From Antedon mediterranea (lineage: Eukaryota > Echinodermata > Crinoidea > Comatulida > Antedonidae): 60,000 nt of DNA. A model generated the notes under the pieces. It was not told the origin of the DNA. It did not search any database and saw only the letters and a program-made list of their open reading frames with translations. The stretch is from the NCBI RefSeq assembly GCF_964355755.1, contig NC_092674.1, forward strand, positions 23,836,001 through 23,896,000, given 5' to 3'. Position 1 is the first letter of the stretch. Every line of letters begins with the position of its first letter. A program made the translations under genes and the position numbers. This document shows, one piece after another, positions 21,901 through 28,940 of this stretch.

Positions 21901-21901
21901 C
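6706..21901 (-). CDS. GATM: Glycine amidinotransferase, mitochondrial (spliced, leader exon not found)
   Basis: Six exons in order on the - strand (21901-21728, 12954-12759, 11853-11663, 11566-11435, 11064-10836, 6932-6706) join in one frame with GT-AG borders and encode 382 aa including the C terminus. The enzyme moves an amidino group from arginine to glycine, giving guanidinoacetate and ornithine. It is the first step of creatine synthesis and acts in the mitochondrial intermembrane space. Family hallmarks are [42 protein letters not shown] and [13 protein letters not shown]. By homology these carry the catalytic Asp, His and Cys. The human protein has 423 aa, so about 40 N-terminal residues with the transit peptide are missing. 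They should lie upstream of 21901, where a GC-richer stretch at about 22280-22440 is a candidate, but no clean donor was seen. Confidence 0.93.
8540..9130 (+). pseudogene. Heavily decayed RTE-type LINE reverse transcriptase
   Basis: Translating across several frames gives shards in the order expected for an RTE-like RT: a segment like IYKLFTKVI, then [10 protein letters not shown], then YQKAFGSIK (YEKAFDSI), then VRQGNT (VRQGDT) and a segment like ALEEVFK. Stops and frameshifts are frequent, so it is a dead relic inside the inverted-repeat element. Confidence 0.45.
9548..9678. mobile_element. MITE, CTGTCTACACTAT family
   Basis: Terminal repeats TTTGTCTACACTATAA and TATAGTGTAGACAGAG enclose the family core GTGTGCCCAAATATGGTAGT and ATGGGCACATCACA. 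It sits inside a larger inverted repeat of about 9480-9760. Confidence 0.65.
10543..10569. repeat. GT dinucleotide microsatellite
   Basis: Uninterrupted GT repeats of about 13 units in the last GATM intron. Confidence 0.95.
10572..10742. mobile_element. MITE with CCAGTGGCGTAACG ends
   Basis: Left end CCAGTGGCGTAACG and right end CATTACGCCAGTGG are near-inverted repeats. The inner word GGGTTTAGCCAGTAAGCG recurs, inverted or direct, at 40716-40921 and 52136-52280. Such ends are common in hAT-like non-autonomous elements; this assignment is tentative. Confidence 0.55.
10836..11064 (-). CDS. GATM: GATM exon with the catalytic His motif
   Basis: Encodes [13 protein letters not shown] through APMHIDAS (catalytic His by homology), [17 protein letters not shown] and APRPTTPR. 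The acceptor TTACAG lies before 11064. The donor follows AGAG, leaving a split Asp codon (phase 1). Confidence 0.93.
11435..11566 (-). CDS. GATM: GATM exon with the catalytic Asp motif
   Basis: 132 bp, both borders phase 0. Encodes [18 protein letters not shown] followed by [19 protein letters not shown], which holds the catalytic Asp of the family. The donor is CAC followed by GTGAGT. Confidence 0.92.
11663..11853 (-). CDS. GATM: GATM exon ([14 protein letters not shown])
   Basis: 191 bp. Encodes [17 protein letters not shown], then APMAW-like [17 protein letters not shown] and [18 protein letters not shown]. The acceptor is CTGTAG; the first Gly codon is split with the upstream exon. The donor after ATG is GTTAGT. 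Confidence 0.93.
12290..12722. repeat. Small foldback element with an internal direct duplication
   Basis: The arm at about 12298-12345 (AACTTATAACACAAGAATCT, then CCTGTTC) is inverted at about 12672-12720. Between them an 86-bp unit ending GATGCGGGCGCCCTACTCC is present twice in tandem (12434-12519 and 12520-12605). Confidence 0.6.
12759..12954 (-). CDS. GATM: GATM exon (TVRRPDIID)
   Basis: 196 bp. Encodes [41 protein letters not shown] and TPDFTSTG. The acceptor TTTTTAG precedes GCTGTT; the donor GTATGT follows ACGG in phase 1, matching the next exon. Confidence 0.92.
12970..13055. mobile_element. Partial MITE, CTGTCTACACTAT family
   Basis: One half only: GTGATGTGCCCATATATGG, ATGATGATGTC and the end TAGTGTAGACAGAGCTTT. 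The other terminal repeat is missing. Confidence 0.5.
13058..13480. repeat. Minisatellite of about 124 bp, 3.4 copies
   Basis: Successive units start near 13058, 13177, 13300 and 13424 with ATTGTTAGATATTACAAGTG and share TAGGGCATATAGTCTGCTGG. The middle two units are almost identical; the first is diverged and the last is cut short. Confidence 0.85.
13745..13911. mobile_element. Complete MITE, CTGTCTACACTAT family
   Basis: Ends CACTGTCTACACTATCAAAC and TATAGTGTAGACAGAGCTTT, with the family core CGTGCCCAAATATGGTAGTG and GGACACATCACA. It lies about 100 bp outside the large palindromic element. Confidence 0.7.
14018..17250 (+). repeat. Left arm of the palindromic element
   Basis: Contains the terminal sequence, three subterminal copies of TTTATTCATGTGAAGCGATA-like words (near 14039, 14180 and 14322), and an inner array of five copies of a unit with ATGGATCGACTACTGTAT and TATTGCACATTATTT (near 15335, 15500, 15625, 15775 and 16935). 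A LINE fragment interrupts it at about 15826-16930. Confidence 0.8.
15826..16930 (+). pseudogene. LINE reverse transcriptase fragment inserted in the left arm
   Basis: A frame from about 15960 to 16698 encodes the front part of a non-[66 protein letters not shown] and [17 protein letters not shown]. The copy is cut before the FADD catalytic box, so it cannot encode an active enzyme. After 16640 a different stretch follows, with an AGAGATCGAAACGTTCGAG-like inverted segment, possibly from a second element. The right arm lacks this whole block. Confidence 0.75.
17617..18072 (-). pseudogene. Unrecognised gene fragment in the centre of the palindrome
   Basis: A 151-codon frame on the - strand starts inside the right arm and crosses the unique centre. 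It includes a basic segment [19 protein letters not shown], then [14 protein letters not shown] and a Pro-rich stretch. After a stop at 17617, a +1 frame continues with [17 protein letters not shown], so the reading frame appears broken there. This looks like a captured or element-borne protein tail of the kind found in repeat-associated invertebrate proteins. I cannot name the family. It is the only candidate protein of the element. Confidence 0.4.
18092..19419 (-). mobile_element. Non-autonomous Helitron inside the right palindrome arm
   Basis: On the - strand it starts TCTATATATAAATT at 19419. It ends with a GC-rich hairpin (GAGCGAGCGAAGCGAGCTC within AGAGGG and CCCTCT flanks) followed by CTAG at 18095-18092. 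It is inserted between A and T, as Helitrons require. The left arm still shows the uninterrupted site GGCTGTATGCATTAAAT at 17074-17090. No Rep or helicase frame. A run of G (about 18540-18555) lies inside. Confidence 0.82.
19420..21308 (-). repeat. Right arm of the palindromic element
   Basis: Inverted copy of the left arm, with the same array of ATGGATCGACTACTGTAT-type units in reverse (about 19590-20060). It ends CCGGGCGCCCGGTCTA. The inner part continues at 17930-18091 beyond the Helitron. Confidence 0.8.
21728..21901 (-). CDS. GATM: GATM exon (first one found)
   Basis: 174 bp, both borders phase 0. Encodes [19 protein letters not shown], then [19 protein letters not shown] and [14 protein letters not shown]. 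The acceptor TATTTTAG precedes 21901; the donor GTTAGT follows CAG. It is parted from the next exon by 8.8 kb holding the palindromic element. Confidence 0.92.
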
Positions 21902-22868
21902 CTAAAATACAATATAAAAATTGCTGAACGTAATGTGTTTTGATTGTTTATTTGTATTTCATAACGGCGGCATTAAATTGTCCTATGAAACAATGAAACA
22001 ATTGCCGAGCGCGACATTTTTTTTTTTAAATTGTAAACTAACACGAGAATTCATGAAGGTTATTTGGTTGGTTATGACGACAATGCCACGTATAACATAT
22101 TGTTCTCTATTGTGAGAGAGGTAACAGAGGCGCCAAAATATTTTCGAAGGTTTTTTTCAATTTCTTTATTAACAAATGTTTAGAAATTCTGCTTTTTCGC
22201 TTTTAAAAGTGATTGAAGTACTGTACAGATGCTTTGTTCTTTTGAAATGGATTATTAATCCGAATAAAGGTATTTCCAAAGGTGAAGGGGAAGAATTGAG
22301 TATTTTGCGAGCGAGGCAAGCAATTTTTGGCTGGGGGACATTGACCGCCACGGGCCTTCGATGGTGTCCTGGAAGCCCTGCTTGGTGTTTCAATCGAATT
22401 AGGAGCACATTTCAACTATGCCGATTTCGCGCCCGCGTTTCTTTTTTTTATCATTAAAAAAAAGTCTGCAAACTAAACCAACTTTAGTGAATCTTCCGCT
22501 TTATATAACCATTTGCATGTCACGATTTTACGTTGATGCGTGTGTTTTAGAAGGGGAATTCCCATTTTTGTGTACAGAAATCCATTTTTATAGCATTGGT
22601 TGTATAGATTGTCTTACATAAATGGTAGCTTTAATGTTGGTATAGTAGGCTATTATAATGAGTTGTGAATGTAGTTTAATGTTCACCAGTTTGTGATTAA
22701 AAGTAATATTTTACGATTAAAAAAAAAAAAGAATTTACGGGACATATAACGACCGATCATTAACCTAATTTATTTGTTATTTGTTTATTATACTGTTTAT
22801 TTAATTATTTTCTCCTTAACAGATGCTGTGACGTGTGCTGTTCTGTAATATTGTTTTAATAATGTTAA
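21902..22868. other. Presumed 5' region of GATM, first exon not resolved
   Basis: No exon could be proven. A GC-richer stretch (about 22280-22440) has two overlapping - strand frames starting near 22408 and 22415, with several Arg, Lys and Ser residues as in a mitochondrial leader. Neither shows a good splice donor. Confidence 0.3.
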
Positions 22869-24906
22869 TCTATATATAAATTTACGTAAGGGCAAAATTC
22901 GGTAAATCTCGGTTTATTTCTAGAATTTCTACTCGATGGTATATAAAGTTGGTTCATACTTTCGGTACTGATTTTAACCATCTGATGTAACCCTGTTTAC
23001 TAATTAAATTGAGTTAGGTAATTAGTTATTGACGATTAAAACGAATTTAGGTTCAACGATTTGCCCCAAATAGGGGTGTTTTCCGATCGTGGTATACACT
23101 GTCTAATGGATGTCCATCTTGAAGAAAAAAAATACGAGGAGGCTTCGCATTTTCCTATCTCCTCCTACGATAATTGTTTTTAATAGCTGAAAACTGGTTG
23201 AACACTGGTTGAACAGCTAGAGTACAGCATCATAATGTTGAAGACAGGCCGATTTTCTTAAAAAAATACTATTTTGATAGATTTAATATACGATTATACA
23301 AATGTATTGATTTGCGATGAATGGAACATTCCAATCTCTGTTTCACAAGTGTCTATTCCCTCAGGCGTCGTAAAGACAAGTACAGCACTGTATACTCGAA
23401 ATTCGATCCATTTTTGTTTTCAATCTGTGCTGCAGAGGTTGGATATAATTTTTTTCACGCTGCTGCTCTAGCCCGCTACGTCCCATTAGGACTACTCAAT
23501 CAGAAGCTAAAGCAAGCAGCAGTTATAGTTCTAAGGACAGACAGTTTTGTGAAAATGGAAACTCCACTATGATTTATTGATTCCAGCTGCTACAGTAGAC
23601 CCAAAAAACGTCTGGGAAAGAGTCTATTAGGACATGTCATGCTAAAATTACAAATCCCTAAGCATTTCTGGTATATTCGCTGTCATATATTCATTGAATT
23701 ATTATCGAAACAGTCCATTAAAGTTTGTGTTTGTAATAGGATACTTCACAATTGAAATATCTAGGGTGATGAAGTGACCCCCAGATTTGACCTTAGCAAT
23801 AAAATTAACTAAACTGACAGAAATTGAGTATTCACTTCTGTAACAAAAAAATAATATTTATTCACATATAAAAAAAGAAAAGAAACCCAAAAACCATTGT
23901 CTGACAGACAATTTAAGTATTTGTTGCTTTAAATTACATTTTTTCAGGTAAAATAACTATTATGTGACAATAAAATGACACATTCAAAAACATTTGAAAT
24001 AAAAAATATTTTTCAATAAGCGAGCAGCGTTTTTTGTAAGAAATATTTCTTGTTTAAACGGATAATGAGCTAGCGTTTTCACTCGCCGTATATTATGTAC
24101 AAATCTTTATTATTGCAGTTAAACCACCCACATCATCACCTTTCCCTCACTGGCATGAGTAGCGTTGTAAAACCAGTAGAGAATAGGCCTACGGTACATC
24201 ACATGCCCTAAACGCAGAACAACTTTGGTGGGTAGGGTAGGAACCAACTTAAGTATGAATTGGCTCTAAGAAGCAATTGAAAACCATTAGGCCTACTAAT
24301 TAAGTTGAGTTAGATAATTTAATATTTATTGACGATTAAATCGAATTTATGATTTTCCCCGAATAGAGGTGGTTTTCACAAATTTTTTTACATTATATAA
24401 ACATACACGTCGTAGTGATGTATCGTTACATGTGCTGTACTATTTCAATCGACTAGGACGGTGATAGTTTCAACAAAGTATTACATCGCAATGTTTTACT
24501 GTGTTTAGTGGTATATTATTTGTAAAACATGAAAGCAATTAATATTTCGTTACTAAATGGATAAAGAATATATTTTAACATTGTTCCTCTTTGCACCCAT
24601 CCTCTTCCCCATCCCTCAACCCTAATGTTACATACAAAACACAAATTAAGTTTGTTTAAATTTGACTTAAACAATTGGTCTTATTTTGTGACAAGTTTCT
24701 CTTTCGGAAGTAATAGAGTGCTAATTTTAGTTGAGTACATAAATCACAGTGTCTATTTATTCGTTCCTGTACACGACATGTATTATTGTCCTGCGGTACG
24801 TACATTTGAAATCGCCAGTTTTTTAACGCTGAAATTATTATGTATTCGAGAACCATCTGTGGGCACGACCTAGATGGTACGCGAGCGAAGCGAGCGTGCC
24901 ATCTAG
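22869..24906 (+). mobile_element. Non-autonomous Helitron 1
   Basis: Starts TCTATATATAAATTTACG after an A. It ends with the hairpin GGTACGCGAGCGAAGCGAGC(GTGCC) and ATCTAG at 24906, with CTAG as the terminal word. It is non-coding for Rep or helicase. About 700 bp of it is shared with Helitrons 2 and 3; an extra segment near 23330-24370 makes it longer (2038 bp). Confidence 0.82.
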
Positions 24907-26457
24907 TCTATAAATAAATTTACGTAAGGGCAAAATTCGGTAAATTGCGCGTTATTTCTAGAATTTTTACTCGATGGTATATAAAGTTGGTTCGTACTTT
25001 CGGTACTGATTTTAACCACCTGATGTAACCCTGTTTACTAATTAAATTAAGTTAGATAATTAGTTATTGACGATTAAAACGAATTTAGGTTCAACGATTT
25101 GCCCCAAATAGGGGTGTTTTCCGATCGTGGTATACACTGTCTAATGGATGTCCATCTTGAAAAATACCCGCCACAAAAATGCGAGGAGGCTTCGCATTTT
25201 CCTATCTCCTCCTACGATAATTGTTTTTAATAGCTGAAAACCGGTTGAACAGCTAGAGTACAGCATCATAATGTTGAAGACAGGCCGATTTTCGTAAAAA
25301 AATACTATTTTGATAGATTTAATATACGATTATACAAATGTATTGATTTGCGATGAATGGAACATCCCAATCTCTCAGTCTGCCAGAGTTTGGTTTAACA
25401 CAAGTAGATTTATGAGCCCTTGGTTTAACACATACGGTAGGTAAATATATGGGCCCTTTGAGAATAAACTTGCAATACTTTTTAAAATATATACAAATAA
25501 ACTTTATTACTGAGATTGTGGATAGGCTCTACTGTTAGATATATAAACACATTATTATATACAAATAAACTTTATACTGACAGTTCCTTCTCAACGTTTG
25601 TATTAATTAATAATTACCAATAATATAAACGTCGCAGTTTTAACAAAGTATTAAATCGCAAATGTTTTACTGTATTTAGAGGTATATTATTTATAGGCCT
25701 ATAAAACATGAAAAAAATATTTCGTTACTGAGTGGATAAAGAATATATTTAAAAATTGTTCCTCTTTGTACCTATCCGCTTTCCCATCCCTCAACCCTAA
25801 TGTTACATACAAAACACAAATTGTGTTTCTTTAAATGAGTCCAAATCAAATATTTGGACTCATTTTGTGATAAGTTTCTCCTTCGGAAGTAATTCCCAGG
25901 GTGCTAATTTTAGTTGACTACATAAATCATCGTGTCTATTTATTCGTTTCTGTAAACGACAATGTATTATTATAGTCCTGCGGTACGTACATTATTTGAA
26001 ATCGCCAGTTTTGTTACGCTGAAATTACTGTGTATTCGAGAACCTATACATCGTCAGCGGTCGTGTCTCAGTCGAGCTCCCTTTTTAGGCATGAAAATTC
26101 TCTGAACAATCTACAGTTTATAGCCCGGGAATTTTGAACGAGTCCGGTCGACACAGATAGGCACAAGGGCACTCCTTGGGCCTAGTTCAACAAGTGTCTT
26201 TCAACTTCGCAATTTTTAAAGCAACAAAAACATTTTTATACCATGTTGTTTGTATAGCTGTCTGTATATTGATGATATTTTATATGCTTTTTCAAGCGGA
26301 CATTTTACATGCTTTTTAATCTGAAATTTTTGTACGGATTTTAACTGTATTTGTATCGTGTTTTTGTATGAGCTATTTACGGTACTGTATTGAGTCATTT
26401 CATAGCCGGTAAGTTTCTCAAGGTGGGTTTTTATTTGGATTTGATTGGTGATTTATC

Positions 26458-26630
26458 ATGGCTACGTTTCGACATACCGGTTTGCCTACGTCATATTTTG
26501 AAAATGTATATCCACGCAAACACGGTCACGGAGGAAAAACAAAAACACGGGCAATACGACTTGCTTTTATTATTCTTGTTTTAAGTGGAGATATATCGAC
26601 TAACCCTGGACCCATAATTTGTGATCCATG
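26458..26630 (+). CDS. LINE leader peptide ending in a 2A-type ribosome-skipping motif
   Basis: From the ATG at 26458 a frame of 57 codons leads to LVLSGDISTNPGP, with the Gly-Pro junction at 26608-26613, and stops shortly after at TGA. The pattern D-x-(E/S)-x-N-P-G-P preceded by a hydrophobic stretch is the 2A consensus. Similar motifs are known at the N termini of sea urchin and other invertebrate non-LTR ORFs. A one-base frameshift now separates it from the PHD-endonuclease frame starting at 26628. Confidence 0.65.
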
Positions 26631-28158
26631 ACTTGTGGGCTGTGTTCAGGATCTGTAAAATCAAATCAACGAGGTATCTGCTGCGATGGATGCAACTCGT
26701 GGTACCACATTAAATGTGCGAATATCTCTGTTAAAGAATACAATCGCCTTGCCAAATCGGATTTGGACTGGCATTGCTACTCATGTATGGTACCTAACTT
26801 CAGTGATTCATTATTTGAAGATGACACTATTAATAGATCTGATGTTTCGTACACGGAGTTGTTGAATGCCAATTTGGATAATGAGGATAGGCTGCTCAAT
26901 GAGTTAGAATTTAAACTTCTTCGTGGTAAGGGTTTGATATTTATTCACCTTAACGTTAGAAGTTTACGTAACAAAATCGATCAAATTCGAGATATTGCAA
27001 AAAATACGAACGCATCAGTCATTGCAATAAGTGAGTCGTGGCTCGATGATTCAATCAATGATGCTGAAATAAAAATTGAAAATTTCTCCATAGAAAGGAA
27101 AGACAGAAATGGAAAAAGGGGGTGGAGTGTGTTTATATATACGCAATACTATTTCATACTCAGTCAGAAATGATTTGGACAGAGAGGATATTGAATGCAA
27201 ATGGATTGATATAATTTTGCCGAAGTCGAAAACAATTTTAACCGGTGTTTGCTATCGCCCGCCAAAACAAGGTACATTTTTTAACTGTTTAGAAAACCTG
27301 CTTATGACTGTTGGAAACTTCAATGCTCAAGAAAGTATTATTCTTGGAGACTTTAATGTAAATGTTTGACTAACTTCTGTAATATTTTCGGTCTTGAACA
27401 ACTTATCACTGAACCAACTAGGATCAGTGATAACAATAGCTCAGCAATAGATTTGATCCTTGCCAGTGATCCTTTAAAAATTAAAGCCAGTGGAGTAATT
27501 CCTATTGGATTAAGTGATCACTTTTTAACGTTTTGTAGACGAAAACGGACTAATATCATTTCTGGCATACATAGAACAATTGATGTTAGATCAATGAAAA
27601 ATTACAGTTCTGATTCACTGACTCATATGCTTAATAGTATTGACTGGTCAGATTGTATTAGTTTAACTTGTGTTCAATCTTCAAAGTTTCTGCGTATAAT
27701 CGATTCAATTGCTCCTAAAAAAAGTTAGGGTCAAAGTAAAAGATCAACCATGGTTTGACTCCGAATTAAGAGATCATATTAGGCAAAGAGACAAAATGTT
27801 AATTAGATATCGTAGTACAAAGGATGTGATGCATCTCAAGGGTTTTAGCAAACTCCGAAATAGTGTAAATTATAAAATTAAAAAAGCTAAAGTAAATTTT
27901 TATTCTGAACAACTTCAAGAAAATAAATACAAACCAAAACAATTATGGAAAGTTCTTAAAGGTCTTGGAACCTCTAAATCAAATAATAATGACAAGAAAC
28001 AGGTTAGTCTTGAGATCGATAATGAATATGTTCATGATAAGAAAGAAGTTGCTGAAGAGTTTAATTCGTACTTCACCAACGTTGCTGGAGAGCTAGTAAA
28101 CAAACTTGACCCTCCTAGTAATACTTATAACTTGGAACATGTCAATGTCTTTTACAGT
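26628..28158 (+). pseudogene. LINE ORF2, 5' part: PHD finger and endonuclease
   Basis: A C4HC3 PHD finger begins the frame (CGLC, CDGC, WYHIKC, WHCYSC). The endonuclease motifs follow: HLNVRSLRNKIDQI, ISESWLD, GGGVCLYIRN, CYRPP, LGDFNVN and SDHFLTF. Frame changes lie near 27110, 27367 and 27725. A linker rich in Lys leads to the LTR insertion at 28159. Confidence 0.83.
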
Positions 28159-28838
28159 TGTTAGGAGATACATTTATACTATTATATTATTATTACTTTA
28201 CCATAGTATTGTACTGTATATATTATATTGGTTGTAGACTAGACCAAAGTTCAGTAACCAGGTTGTTAGTAATTGTACCTATGAGATTGCTCATAACTCA
28301 AGTTGTCAGAGACACTTGTTTGATATTCCATATAAGGAAATTGTTACAACAACTTCATACTAAGATGATGATGTCATTTGAATTTCATCTTAAAACCAAT
28401 TTCATCATCTTTAAGTTATTTGATGAGATCATTATGATCACCCCACATATCCTGCATAAGAATATAAATAGTGGTACATTAACCATATTTAATCAGTCCT
28501 AATACGAATACTGACATAGCTAAACTAAATGCTGTTAAAGTCTATTGAAGTATCTAGAAGTCTGTTTGACTGTTTTGAACAACTGAAGTAAAGCTTTATA
28601 TTAGCCTTGGGCTCATCTATATTTGTAAGTCTTGAATTTCTTTATGTATTTTGATTGTGTGTTACCACCATCTTATACTTTGATAATTATTTTATATTAT
28701 TAATTAATCTTTATCTTTATAATCATTTTAATTGATTTTGTTATCTTTTGCTTTTCTGTTTGAAGAATAAAACGTAGATTAGAGTATAAAACTTATCCAT
28801 TGTATTGCCTATCTTCTGTTTGTGCCTTGCATGTAACA
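28159..28838 (+). repeat. 5' LTR
   Basis: 680 bp, from TGTTAGGAGATACATTTATA to GCCTTGCATGTAACA. AATAAAACG near its 3' side (about 28767) could serve as polyadenylation signal. Confidence 0.92.
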
Positions 28839-28843
28839 GAAAG

Positions 28844-28861
28844 TGGGGGGTCATCCGGGAA
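28844..28861 (+). promoter_or_regulatory. Candidate primer binding site
   Basis: TGGGGGGTCATCCGGGA starts five bases after the LTR. It begins TGG, as expected for pairing with a tRNA 3' CCA end. The tRNA was not determined. Confidence 0.5.
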
Positions 28862-28940
28862 GAACTTTAAATTTAACTTTAACTTAAATCGATAGGTTTA
28901 TAGTTTTATACCTAGTTAAATTTGTTTTATTTTCAAACAT

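Noticed and set aside
22176-22457. Overlapping frames on both strands near 22.3 kb as GATM exon 1
   Set aside because: Composition suits a mitochondrial leader, but no donor in the right phase was found, so the call stays open.
28158-28502. Identical 114-codon frames at 28158 and 31838
   Set aside because: They fall inside the two LTRs and reflect LTR identity, not a gene.
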